From NCBI GenBank assembly GCA_032622095.1, contig CP136066.1:53098609-53162608 (forward strand): 64,000 bases of DNA, read 5' to 3'. The DNA is from Siphonodentalium dalli (lineage: Eukaryota > Mollusca > Scaphopoda > Gadilida > Siphonodentaliidae). Below the pieces are notes generated by a model. That model had not been told where the DNA came from. It made no database searches and worked only from the letters and a program-made list of their open reading frames with translations. The translations under genes and the position numbers were made by a program. Positions 29,322 through 41,500 of the stretch are shown here, piece by piece. Every line of letters begins with the position of its first letter. Position 1 is the stretch's first letter.

Positions 29322-32300
29322 GATGAGTAATATTAAAGTGTTGTCTCTGAACTGCCGTGGACTTAACCAAACCTAGAAACGCCGAGACGTCTTTAATCAC
29401 ATTCATAACCTTGGTGGATCGATATATTGTTTGCAAGACACACACTTCACTAAACACGTGGAAATGTGCATTGAAGCAGAATGGGGATTTAAAGCGACAA
29501 TGGCATCATACACTTCCCAGGCTAGGGTTGTAGCTATTTTATTTAGAAACAACTTCGAATATATTATTCACGAAACACATAGCGATACTAATGGGAATTT
29601 TATTATACTAGACATAACTATAGAAAATATACATTTAAGTTTGGTGAACTTGTATGGACCAAATGAAGATAATCCAGCTTTTTACGCAAACTTGAAAAAA
29701 ATAATTTCCCAGATCGGGAACACGCAAATAATCATGTGCGGAGACTGTATCTATTATAACAACTGTGATATAAAGTGTTATTATGCAAAGTTATTGGCAG
29801 ATACAGTAATGCCCTAATTAATCGACTCCCTAACCACAGCAGAATTATGGGTAACTTTTCAGGATTTAGTCGGAAATATGGCTTGTTGCCATTCATCGGA
29901 AAGCTCTCGGGGCTGGAAGCTTGTTCAGAATCAAGACCTAGACACTTTTAACTACAAGCATACAAATAACCCCAATGCCAAAAATGCAGTTGGGGACCTT
30001 GTAGGTAGCCTTGAACTAGTTGACGCATGGAGACTATTTAACAAACAGGAAAGACGTTACACGTGGAGAAGGAAATCCCCTATTACAATGGCGAGGCTAG
30101 ATTACTTTTCTAATTTCTGAGGACCTCCTTAATCTAATGGGAGAAGGACTGGCAATTTTACCTGGGTACAAATCAGATCATTCTATTATTTCACTCCAAT
30201 TAAACGTCAGTAATATCAAGACTGGTCCGGGTTTCTGGAAATTTAATAATTCTCTTCTGTGCTGTAGATAATATGTTGATTTAGTAAAAGGAATTATAAC
30301 TGAAAACGAAATGAGATACTCATAACCCTCTCATGAGACTGTAAATGAAAGTAAAACAAAATGTTCCATTAGCAAACGACTATTCCTCGACGCAGTGCTG
30401 CTTGATATCAGAGGCGCCACTATACGCCTTTGAGCAAACCGCAAACGAGAACGAACGAAAATTGAGAAAAACAACAAAAAATGATTGACTTAGAAAAAGT
30501 AGAAGTTAAAATCGCAAAAAATGCGAAAAGAAACAATCCGCGGATCCATAGTTAGATCTCGTGCAACATGGATAGAGGATGGTGAAAAACCAACAAAATA
30601 CTTTCTTAATCTAGAAAAACGTAATTATATTTCATCAAAAACTCTGACTTGTTTGACCACCGCAAATGGTAGTGCTATCACAAAACAAGCCGATATCATG
30701 AAAGAAGCAAGAAACTTTTACCTGAATTTATACTCTAATAGGTCTATGGATGATCGTGACATGCATTCCGTCCTTAACGATGGGTCATTTCCCAAAATAA
30801 GCACTATGCAAGCAACATTAGCCCTACAAGAATTAACAGACGCCCTGAGGAAAACCAAAAATAACAAAAGCCCAGGGCCTTCAGGATACACATGTGAATT
30901 TTATAAATTATTTGGTCTGACTTTGGCCCCCTTTTAACAGGGTCGCTAACTGAATCATTTTCAACGGGGAACTGTCAATCACACAAAAGCAAGGAATTAT
31001 AATAATGATCCCTAAAAAGGACAAAAATAGGCAGATGTTAAAAAACTGGCGTCCTATTACGCTTTTGAATACATCTTACAAACTAGCCTCGTCATGTATA
31101 GCGGACAGACTAAAACATGTACCCCCATTGATAATCAACCCTGATCAAACCGGGTTTTTAGCGGGTAGATATATAGGTGACAACACCCAACTAATATACG
31201 ACATAATTCACAGGACAAAACAAGAAAATAAATCTGGGCTACTACTTCTTATCGATTTTGAAAAAGCATTTGACATTGTTTCCTGTTCATTTATAAGAAA
31301 ATGTCTTGACCTTTTTAATTTCGGAGATTCTGTAAAGAAATGGCTATCAATTTTGTATGAGAATGCCAGCTCATCTATTCTGATTAATGGTCATATTTCT
31401 CAGAGCTTCATGCATGGTAGAGGCTGCCGCCAGGGTGACCCAATATCACCGTATATCTTTCTTCTCTGTGCTGAAGTTTTGGCGCAGATGATACGCCAAA
31501 ACAATACAATTAAAGGGATATTTCTCGGTGGTTCAGAGTACAAAACAACACAATATGCGGACGACACTACCCTCATTCTTGATGGTTCTGAAAATTGTCT
31601 ACGCGAATCGTACTTAACACTGAATGAATTTTCTCGGGTATCGGGTCTGCGCATAAATCCTGAATAGTGTCAAGCAGCATGGATAGGAGTAGGGTCACAT
31701 ACTAAAATAAGACAAGTTCTTAAGGAATTAAACCTGTCTACTGTAAACACTTTTAATTTTCTAGGGATATATTTCGACACTAATTTAACAAACATGAATA
31801 TAAACTACAAATATGAACTCGAAGATATAGAAAAGATCAAAACAAAATTGGAAACAGACTCCTGACCCCGTTAGGTAGAATAACATTTGTCAAATCCCTT
31901 ATCTTACCAAAATTGACACTCCTATGTATAACTCTCCCAGAGTCCAGATACAGTATTTTTGAAGACCATAAATGCCAGTCTATATAATTTCATTTGGAAT
32001 TCCAAACGCGATAGAATAAAAAGAAAACAATTATGTACCGAATATATGCACGGAGGTTTGAAGGTGATTACTGTTGAAAACTTTCATAGCGCCATGAACA
32101 TTACCTGGATTCGATGCTTGGTTTGCAAACAATCGAAATGGGCTTCACTATGCAATGCCAACCCTTTCTTAAAAGATCCACTCTTTCTCACATATCACCC
32201 AAATTATATTGTAAAACAAACAGACAAGTTCGCAAATCCATTCTGGAGAGATGTTTTCTCCGCATGGTGTAAATTTATGCGATTAAATCATTCAAATAAT

Positions 32301-33194
32301 ACTTTTATGGCCTCAAATGTATGGAATAATCCGAAAATAAAAATCGGAGGTTGGTCGATCAACTTTAAATCGTGGAGAGATGCCGAAATATATTTTATAA
32401 ATGATCTATTCCAATCAGATAATACATTCCATACCCACGCACACTTTATGCAACTTTCAACATCCGCGTTGATTTCATAACAATCAACAGCATAAAGCGT
32501 CAGATTATGTCAATGGCAAGTTCTCTTAATCAACCCTTAATCCGTATACCCTACCCATGTATACCCAACAATCTCATTCCGATTCTCCGTTATGTAAAAG
32601 GCGGCCAATTATTTTATAAAATTCTATCAAATGAGAAAACTATGCCGAATGCATGTCAAAAATGGGAATACGAAATTGCGAGAAATATAAAATTGGGAAG
32701 AATATTTGAGCATGCCCTTTAAAACGACAACGGATGCGAAATTACAGTGGCTCCAATTCAGAATAAACACACGAATTATTAGTACCAATAAATTTCTGAA
32801 GGTGGCTAACCTTCGAGTCGACGATTTTTGCAATCGTTGTCAAAACGTACAGGAAACCATTTCTCACATTTTCTGGGATTGTCCCCATGTACAAACCTTT
32901 ATGAAAGAAACTGAAACATGGGCAAGAATCAACCAATTTCCCATTGATCTAAAAAAAAAGAATATCATTATCGGCATAGATCATGAATACAAAAATTCTA
33001 AAAGTAATCTGTTCCTACTAATGCTGAAACAATATATATAGAACAAAATTCACGCCCACACAACTATCACTTCGATCGTTCCTTTTGATCTTCAATTCAG
33101 GTATGAATGCGATAGATACAACGCAAAATGTAACATAAATTATGAATTCGATAACCAATGGCTGACACTTCGAAATGCCTTAAAAATTAAATAA
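29322..33194 (+). pseudogene. Decayed LINE ORF2 (L1/Tx1-like): endonuclease and reverse transcriptase
   Basis: ORF2 of a non-LTR retrotransposon, about 1,240 codons after removing an insertion, starts at ATG 29322 (MSNIKVLSLNCRGLNQT). The APE endonuclease lies in 29322-30120 (SLNCRGL, LVNLYGPNEDNP, then RLDYFSNF). The RT region (30521-31690) contains NWRPITLLNTSYKL, LLLIDFEKAFD, GCRQGDPISPYIF and TQYADDTTLIL with an intact YADD. SGLRINPE is followed directly by TAG. A C-terminal zinc-binding-like motif, C-x2-C-x7-H-x4-C, lies near 32830-32885. Several stops, frameshifts and a 168-bp insertion make it inactive. Motif style points to the Tx1/L1 group rather than CR1 or RTE, though only a tree would settle it. 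Confidence 0.9.
29746..29913. mobile_element. 168-bp insertion interrupting the LINE endonuclease
   Basis: The endonuclease frame breaks after IIMCGD (to 29745) and resumes with WKLVQNQDLDTF (from 29914), giving a natural GD-W junction once the segment is removed. About 95 bp of the insert are the inverted copy of 5150-5241. Its length is a multiple of three, but it contains a TAA. No clear target duplication is visible. Confidence 0.75.
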
Positions 33195-34029
33195 TAGTGT
33201 ATTTGAAAACCAGATTGTTCAGGCAAAAAGTATACCCCGCGCTTAACAGTGACTGGACGACACACAAAATAAATCAATTTCCCGGTACCCGAGCGACAGA
33301 CATTTATACAATATTTGTACAATTTCAGTACACCGATCATTTTTACTTTCCAATCATATTCCCCTAGAACGTCAATATATATACTGGTTTGCTTAACAAT
33401 ACCACAATTTTGTTCAGCCACAGTCCGAAACGTCAAGAGAGCGTTGTGTATTTTCCCCGAGTGCTGTCGAACAAATAATTACAACAACTACAATATTTAC
33501 AATACAGTTGCAATATGTTAAATTGTCTAAGTATATTGTTCTTGGTTAATTTAGAATGTAAAAATATTTAAAACTGCACATAGTGTTTGGAACTTTGATT
33601 ATACAACCATTAAATACTACATATATCCAAATAATGTAGCTGAAAGTGAAATCTAAAATTATTCTGAAGAAAAAGAATATTTAATTGTTCTTATCAGCAT
33701 TGTTGTAGCAAAATAAAGCCCATTTTCTGGAAAATAATTATACCATCGTAGCCTCAAATTTACTTTTAGCCTGAACACTCTTTGTTAAAATTATCCGAAC
33801 ACACTGTGTGCCTTTAAATATTTTTGAATTATATGTCACATCTAAGAAAGTAGTCCAGGGTATGGAAGAGTCTTGGATAGAGATAATGAATTATATGTCA
33901 CATCTAAGAAAGTAGTCCAGGGTATGGAAGAGTCTTGGATAGAGAGAATGAATTATGTGTATGAATGTTTGTCTTTCCTCCTTTGTCATTCTTTCTTCTA
34001 AATAAAAAAAATAAATAAATAAAATAAAC
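33195..34029 (+). mobile_element. LINE 3' untranslated region and A-rich tail
   Basis: The non-coding sequence after the ORF2 stop runs to an (AAAT)n/A-rich tail at about 33999-34029, the likely 3' terminus of the LINE. It includes an almost exact 62-bp tandem duplication (33825-33886 and 33887-33948). Confidence 0.55.
33825..33948 (+). repeat. 62-bp tandem duplication
   Basis: Two adjacent copies from TGAATTATATGTCACATC to GGATAGAGA are nearly identical. They lie in the 3' untranslated part of the LINE, where tandem 3' repeats are sometimes a normal feature. Confidence 0.95.
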
Positions 34030-34682
34030 AGTTTACGCGTGGAGAAGGGGAATAAATGTTATGACTAAATTCGGAAGCGACAACCTATACGCTGGAAAAT
34101 TATCCCCACCCTCGAAGATACATATGTATACATGTAACAATGTAACAATTAAGTTGCGTTTGACAGACGTGAAGGGACCTTTTTTGTTCCTGAGTTAGAA
34201 ACTCGAAGTTGACGCTTCATAGGGGGTCCGGAATCGCTGTCAGATCATTGAATTTAACCACAAAAATTCCAGGGAAGACCCTACGTTCGCGCAAAATGCA
34301 CTGACGCAATTTGGCTTCATTGGCACCTCAGATGGATTGCATTTTCAATAAACTATAGATAATCAAAATTTGACACTGATGGGCTCCACAATCGTATTAA
34401 AACAGTGAATTTTCACAAGTTCCCCGACGGATGCCGGCCCTGAATTTAGCTTATATATTAGCACCTTAAACTGATCGTTGTTTCTCTCAATTAGAGACTC
34501 GAAATTGAGGCCCACAATCACTTTCCGTGCACTGAGTATGCACAAATTTTCCCTGGAGAGCTGGGCGAGGAGATCCAATTCGCAGGAGGGTCCACACGCA
34601 CCACCTCTTATTCTGCACTACGCGCCATCAGCATCACATTCGTAACCGTCCGACATAAAAGCTGGCTACGGGATAATCCAAG

Positions 34683-34749
34683 CCTTCTACTGATGGTCAA
34701 TGGTCGCCACGCTAGTAGACCGCAGCGACCACTGACCATCAGTAGAAGG
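34683..34749. repeat. Hairpin with 25-bp arms
   Basis: CCTTCTACTGATGGTCA at the left pairs with TGACCATCAGTAGAAGG at the right. The arms are 25 bp with one mismatch around a 17-bp loop. It may be the centre of a decayed foldback element. Confidence 0.85.
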
Positions 34750-34958
34750 ATCGTATTAGTTACGGGATTGCTACACATCTGCCAGCAATACACCTCTCTG
34801 TTCATCAACATGTCCGCACTTACCCAAAAAACATATATCTATGGTTATAATATATATCGTATAATATGTACATGCATCATTGGGATCGCATGGGAATTTC
34901 ATCAGCCATCTAATACCCAATATGAGGATATAGCGGTGCGTCATTACACTAACAAAAT

Positions 34959-35301
34959 CGTCATTACACTAACGATAATGATTATCAGCTGAGATATCCG
35001 AAATGTATAACGCAACGAATCTCCCATTCTATCTATTTATTCTTCGTGGGTGGTTAATAGAATAAGAATCATTATTCCCATGAAAGTGGTTACATCGGAG
35101 AATATTCAAGAAGTGTTCCGAAGAATGGGTGAAAAAATACACATGTTTGTATTTCGAAAATTCAGATGAAGTTTTTATTTTCAGAACAAGAAACTCCCCG
35201 GCACTCCTTAAATTGCGAAGTTACCAAGGAACGCGCATCACTATAAGAAATACATGTGGTGTCTGCTTGAAATGATAATAAGCTACGTTAGTGTAATGAC
35301 G
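34959..35301. mobile_element. MITE with CGTCATTACACTAACG terminal inverted repeats
   Basis: CGTCATTACACTAACG at 34959-34974 is matched by its exact reverse complement at 35286-35301. An extra copy of the motif lies 20 bp outside on the left (34940-34953), and a partial one lies on the right (TTTACACTAAC near 35310). The 343-bp body is AT-rich and non-coding. The motif links this element to the repeats near 8.0-8.3 kb and 26.5 kb. Confidence 0.8.
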
Positions 35302-35748
35302 TTTCTGGTTTACACTAACTGTCTAAAACAGACGCAATGAGAAAAATAATCAGCATATACTTTTTACCAACCACATTTCTCGAATATTTCTGACTAACTA
35401 CACATAATGTGCCCTATCATACACCAAAGAACTAAGTTAGCATTTATGATGTACCGGGATACCCAAATTGCTCAGTTACCGTAGAATCACCCCATAGCAC
35501 CTTTATCGACGTGTCAATACATTAATCGGGAACTTCAAAACCTTCTAGGGATCTTTAACAATTTTGCACTTTTTAGCGATCCTAGAAGTCACCAATTGTA
35601 TGGAGTTGAGATATAGGGTAACTCGAAAACCTTTAATAAACTGATATTATTGCAAAGAAAGTTATACGGATACTGCACAAGCCAATTATAACAATCGTAC
35701 CGAACATCTACTAAAAAAGGTCGCATACTAAAAGTCATAGACCTGTAT

Positions 35749-35812
35749 ATTATCAGAGTCTCCCAGTATATTCTCAGAGTCTCCTAGTATATTCTCAGAG
35801 TCTCCCTGTATA
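35749..35812 (+). repeat. 21-bp minisatellite, three copies
   Basis: Three tandem units of TATATTCTCAGAGTCTCC plus three variable bases occur here, with minor substitutions. Confidence 0.85.
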
Positions 35813-38595
35813 TGCATGACTGGCATTTTAATTCATTACCGCTTCCACGTTTGGAGACCTCGTTGAATGTGATAAGTGGAAGATTAAAACTAGACAGAGT
35901 GGAAGATTAAACATTGAACCGCATTTACAGAGAATCTCCTAATACACAATTTTCCGAAAATATGGAATCAGGTTGATGTTTGCAATCGGGATGACATTGA
36001 CTGCTACCCCCATCATGTAGAATGCAAACAAATTGTACTGTCAAGATTGCTACCCAGGTGTTACGGACAATTGATAAGACCATGAGATACCAATGTAGCC
36101 ACAATATACCAGTTTAATTAATTCCCTTATCCAAAATGCATAATTATGATAAATGATTTCTAATGTATTTACACGCAATTGATAACAATAATACATAATT
36201 GCACAAAAACAAACATGAATCCAAATAAATATAGCAGGATAATAAAGTTCTTTTTATTTTAAGTTACCTTTTTTATTGTAATGTACCTATTCTCGATATC
36301 ATTGAATTACAATTGAATTACAATTGATGTACCATCAATTATCTTCATTGCTCGTTTTATTACTGTGGGTATGAGCAGGAAGACGACCATAAGTTCATGA
36401 CACTACCCATCAATGTTTATCATTTTGTTTTCATTAATATAAATTGTAAAGAATTTATTGTGATATGCATTACTGAATAAAATATACTAATAGAAGGACA
36501 TATATAGTCCGAGAACTGATAGGTTGCCCATGCACCCCTGACTCACAGGACTTAACTTCAATCCTTATTATATCCCTCAATGTTTAAGCGATGTTTACAC
36601 CAAAACGTTGCCGTATAATCTTGTCAAATGTTTACACATGTATATATTTGTGTAAAGCTAAGACATAATGCCACCATTTTAGGGCAACATTGGCACTCAC
36701 CGTCAAACATATTATATTTTTCACTGATATCTTCTAGACCAGTTTCTGCTGTTTGGAACTGGTTGAGAATTGCGATTTTTGTACTTTGGATGTTAACTAT
36801 TCACTGGAGCAATGAACTATGCCATTGTTGGAGTCCAGTCCCTTCCGATCGTTCAACAATTTATTTTAGAGAACGTGGTATAATATTACATAAGAAATCA
36901 GCATTGATATTCTAGACATATTTCAACAATTAATGAACAGAACTTTGAGATAAATGTGAGGCATACCATTACATATTAATATTCCAACTCAATGGAACCA
37001 TAATTGTTGCATTAGCTCAAATTGGCCGTCAAATGGCTGATGAATAAAATTGGCTATTCCGCCTTATATACATTGAATACTAACACTTCTAATGAATGAA
37101 TGAATGAATGAATGAACGAATGAACTGACGTTACCAGAATTATTGAAATGTTCTCACAACCTTGGCATAAAAATCGGCAAAAAATTACTTTTCAGATTTG
37201 GACTATTTTTTTTCAAAGTAAATTGGAAATATATTTCGTATGAAAGGTGTTATTGTTTTAACCTCTCTTATTAGTGTCACACTGAGGTGTTTATAAATCA
37301 AATGAATCAAGCTGATTTGCAAAATGTCAACCAAATGTGGTCAAATGTAGATTTCTCACATACATCCCAAACATTATTCTCTGCTGTTACGAACATGTAG
37401 CAAATTGCGACTCACTTGGTTATTGAACATGTTAGTTAATAAACTGACAACTAGATGTTATATTATGGTTGTCGCAGTCAGTACCTTATGAAGAATGATA
37501 AGTTCATTTTAAAAGCTTCAGTATGGAATTTTGCTGATAACTTGTTTTGGGATTGATCTGACTATGTTTTAAATGAAATGGGCAGAACTTTGACAGGAAT
37601 ATAATTACAACTACTTTAGTTTTCAATGAAATGCGGTGATTTGATTGGTCGAGAGGCTAGAGGGCGACTTGATCTATCAGTGTATAGATGTTGCAGTAGA
37701 AGAGTCACATCGCGTAGTGACACTTTAAGAAATATGGGCGAGTCCATACCGGCGCCCCATACGACGTCCCCGATGACGCGAAAGCGCGGAACGAGAATTC
37801 CATTAGAATTTCAGTGAAAAAAACAACTCGAAAACTCAATGCTAGAAACATTTGAAAAAGTAGTTGATGTCTATATTGCATGTTTCTGCTTCTTACGGAC
37901 ACTATACTATACTTATGTCGGTTCGTTTCAGCCGTATTCATGTTTTTGTAACGCTCGACTGAACACTCAAAGTTCGTGCCAGGTTTTTCATTTGTCCAAT
38001 TTCGAAAGATCGTCCATGACAACGTGTATAGGTGTATAGTCACTGTGAACACAAATTATCACGATTCAGACTGATCAACAGGCTGATGAACATGGATAAT
38101 TTTATTGGGAATAAATAAAATGTGTTACACGATTACAACCCTATTTACATTATTCTGCTTCATAACAATGGTAATGACATGCCACATGGCATTTGTCACG
38201 AGAACATTAGATGTGATCAGGGCATTTGTTTACAAATTACATCGGGCTGGAGTCTGGAGTTAATAATTTTACCGGAGATCGCTATCCAATCGCTTCGGAT
38301 TCAACTATGTGTGTGTTGATAATTATTGAGTTGTTATTGAGTCATTTTAAACGTAAATCGTGGCCAAACTTGTAATTGTTGTTATCATGGAGAGTTTATT
38401 GCTGAAAATTGAAGTTGAGGTGTAAATATTTATTTCTGAAAGTTTGCTTGGTCGTTGACAATTTCGGCCAATTTATTTTCGGCCCATCAACCAAATTCGG
38501 AGATCGTCTAACGGAAATTCCTGTTGTGGCAATTAATTTTCTGAGATGGTTTATAGTAGATAGTTGAACATAAAGTGTTATCGTTGTAATTATAA
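35813..38595. other. No gene seen; (GAAT)n microsatellite near 37091-37125
   Basis: This is AT-rich spacer with short chance frames on both strands. A (GAAT)n run is the only obvious repeat. Confidence 0.4.
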
Positions 38596-38753
38596 GCCAT
38601 CAACGTCGTTTTGCGATTGATATATGAGCCTATAGATCGACCAGTAAACGAATAACATACTTAGTATAATCCGCTTTGCGGAATATTATACGGTATGTTA
38701 TTCGTCTACTGATCGATCTATAGGCGCATAGATCAACCGAAAAACGTTGATGG
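38596..38753. mobile_element. Foldback MITE, 158 bp, ~77-bp arms
   Basis: The arms begin GCCATCAACG and end CGTTGATGGC, and pair through to a GCGG-type centre near 38676. Internal matched blocks include CCTATAGATCGA and CGAATAACATAC. The element is almost entirely stem. Confidence 0.9.
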
Positions 38754-38978
38754 CATATTGAGAGTGACAATAATATGTGGCTGCTCTGGCCAAAATTGAT
38801 CAACGTAATACAGCATGTGTGTAAAGCTGGCAGCCAGATCCTAAACATCATTATATGTTTTGCTCTATTTACTCTAACAGCACTTTCAAGGTGTGGTATG
38901 TGAATTATTTTGACCAACGCGTCTCTGCGGGGACGTAGTTAGAGGGTGTCCAATTTGGAATTTTCAACAGCAGATCCT

Positions 38979-39236
38979 TTAACCATGACTGGAGCTTCCG
39001 GAAATTTTGCGATCACCCTGTGACATTATATTCTCTTATATATGCGAGTCTCCCATAATGAACCTCGCATATAGAAGAGAATACCTTGACCTAAAAAATA
39101 TTTACATTGACCTTGTAAGCTGGTGAATTCTCTCATATATTTGAGGACCCCGTGAGGGATTCGCTTATATAAGAGAATGCACTGGCACACTAACTTAAAT
39201 GCTGTACAAGAGCAGCTCCCGTCATGAAAGGGTTAA
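38979..39236. mobile_element. TTAA-flanked MITE with internal palindromes (copy 1)
   Basis: TTAA lies at both ends (38979-38982, 39233-39236). The right terminus read inward is CCCTTTCATGACGGGAGCT, and the left is a shortened version, CCATGACTGGAGCT. The interior holds two palindromes related to those at 3534-3726. The TTAA duplication and CCCTTT start are the hallmarks of piggyBac-type transposons, so this is probably a non-autonomous derivative. It has a length match with 42736-42996. Confidence 0.8.
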
Positions 39237-39490
39237 ACCAGAGCCAATATATATCATCAATTACATATAAAAGATGCCCAACTGTTGGACATTTCCAACC
39301 TAAATTACCTAGATCTCCCGGTGGATGGAAAATTTCCAACTGATAGTAATTTCGGTCCGAAGGTAGGAATATGGTCTAATTTAGGTCTCAAAACCAATAA
39401 ATTTCACGCTAAATAAGTTTTGGAATGTCATACTATCCGAACAACCTTTTGTTATCTGCCACCATTTTCCCGAATCTCTGTATCTGGTAT

Positions 39491-39759
39491 CTACTTGGTA
39501 ATGTAGTAACAGTTTATGTGGTATCCAGTCCATACAGGGTGTTTGTCCCATATGCCTGGCATTGATTCCACCTCCAGTTTCCCCACAAGAGATGTGTGAC
39601 AGCCGCCACTTACGCTAAATTCGAAGAACACGCATGCATACAATGCATTCCAACACTTTTCCGCACACGAGATTAGAGTGTGGCCAGTCTGTTCTTCTTT
39701 GTTGCGTAGGCGGATTATCTCTGGTGAGCTGTAGTATGTCATGCCATACACATCACAGC
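39491..39759 (-). CDS. Terminal exon with PAN/apple-like module
   Basis: On the minus strand a GATATTTCAG acceptor precedes 39759. The exon, entered at phase 1, encodes about 88 residues ending NCYYITK and a stop at 39491. The six cysteines and the EEQTGHTLISCAEKCWNALY segment match the exon at 241-509 at about 71% identity, and the length is identical (269 nt). The module fold is extracellular and ligand-binding. Upstream on the same strand, at compatible phase, are an EB/EGF exon (49601-49726) and a signal-peptide plus PAN-like exon (61748-62060), so it may be the 3' end of one long gene. Confidence 0.72.
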
Positions 39760-39860
39760 CTGAAATATCATAACATACACTCAATAGAAATGCATAACAA
39801 AAGTGAACCCCTATTATTCTTATACATATATAAGCGCATATCTATATCTATATTTGCGAA

Positions 39861-39907
<47 letters not shown>
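39861..39907 (+). repeat. (TGTC)n microsatellite
   Basis: About eleven TGTC units are followed by TGTTCTATATAAATTCAC. The same combination, with an imperfect TGTC run and TGTTCTATATAAACTTCAC, recurs near 41250-41293 inside the adjacent tandem array. Confidence 0.97.
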
Positions 39908-39984
39908 GTTCTATATAAATTCACAGGGGACCATCTAGATGATGCCAAATGGGTCTACTAGGAGTAACTTTTTACGAGAAAGAT

Positions 39985-41500
39985 AATGGTAGGTGTTAAA
40001 ATTTTCTAAAGTGACGCCGTTGTTGTCAGGGGCAGAAAAGGGGGAGGGGCAGAAGAAAAAAATTGTCAGCGATTGCCACGAAACTTATATATAATCATCC
40101 CCATAATCTGAGGAATCTAATGGTGTGTTTTAAATATGGCAAAAGTCGCGCCGTTCGCGTCAGGGGTGCCCGGAATGGGGAGGGGCAGAATTTTTTTCTG
40201 TCGCCGATTGCCACGAAACTTACATATAATCATCCCCATGATATGAAGAATCCAACGGTGTGGTTTAAATATGCCAAAAGTGGCGTCGTTCGAGTCAGAT
40301 TTGCACGAAAGGGGAGAGGGGCACCAAAATTGATAAAAACTAATTTTTGCGCCGATTTCCACCAAATTGATATATATTCTTCTTCATGATACAAGGAATC
40401 TAATTGTGCGATTTAACAACGCCAAATTGTTGTCGTTTGGATGAGAGATTGGGAGGGGGTGGGCACTAAATTTGATAATAATTGGTTTAGTCGCCGATTG
40501 CCACCACACTTATACAAAAGCATCCCCATGGTATGAGGAGTCTAATGGTGTGGCTTATATCTGTCCAGTGTGGCCTCATTCGAGTCAGGGGTGTATTGAA
40601 TGGGACAGGGGCACCAAAATTGATGCACAATTTTTTTGTTTTGGTGCCAATTTCCACCAAATTGATACACGTTCTTATCCATGGTACGAGGAATCTGATC
40701 GTGTGCTTTAAAGACGCCATAGTGGTGCTGTTTAGGTGAGAGATTGGGAGGGAGGGATTGGCACCAAATTTGATAAAAAAAATATTGTTTAGTCGCCGAT
40801 TATCACCAAACTTATAAACAATCATATACATGATATCAGGAGTGTAATTGTGTGGTTTAAGGATGTGACAAGTGGGGCCATTCGAGTCAGTGGTGTATAG
40901 AGATGAGAGGGACATTATATCTATATGTTTAGTGCCTATTTCCACCAGATTGATACATATTCTTCTCCGTGATACGAGGAATCTTATCGTGTGGTTTAGA
41001 CACAACAAAGTGGTGCCCTATGGGTGAGAGATATGGGGACCTTCAATATGATACGAATTTGTATACTCGCCAATTTTCACCAATTTCATATATATGCATC
41101 TCTAATCTCTAATCAGTCTTAGTGTGTGCAGCTTGAGTCCGAAATAGGGACGGGAGGGTCACCAAATACTGATCCAAATAATTTTAGTACCAATTACCAT
41201 CAAATTCAGACACGTTCTTCTCAAATGATACAATAAATCAAATTGTGCTGTCTGTCTGTCTTTCTGTCTGTCTGTGTGTTCTATATAAACTTCACGCGGT
41301 ACAATCGAAGAGGCAAAAGCTGATACAAATATATTTGGCACTAATTTCCAACAAATTCATACATGTTTTTATCTAATGATATACCATGAATTAAATCACA
41401 TTTGGTGTCGTTTGCGTCATGATGGCGAGCGGATATGCACTATTATAGATAAGATTGCTATTCGCCGATATCCACATATAGATTATATATAGTCACCCAG
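39985..41500 (+). repeat. Diverged tandem array, ~140-bp monomers in two alternating types
   Basis: Monomers start near 40072, 40206, 40353, 40494, 40645, 40796, 40934, 41069, 41190, 41341 and 41466 (spacing 121-151 bp). One type reads CGATTGCCACGAAACTTAT, the other CCAATTTCCACCAAATTGAT. They are followed by a shared GAGGAATCTAAT-like block and a GTGTGGTTTA block. The types run A, A, B, A, B, A, B in the first seven, giving a dimer of about 285-300 bp. Open frames crossing it are not conserved. Confidence 0.9.
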
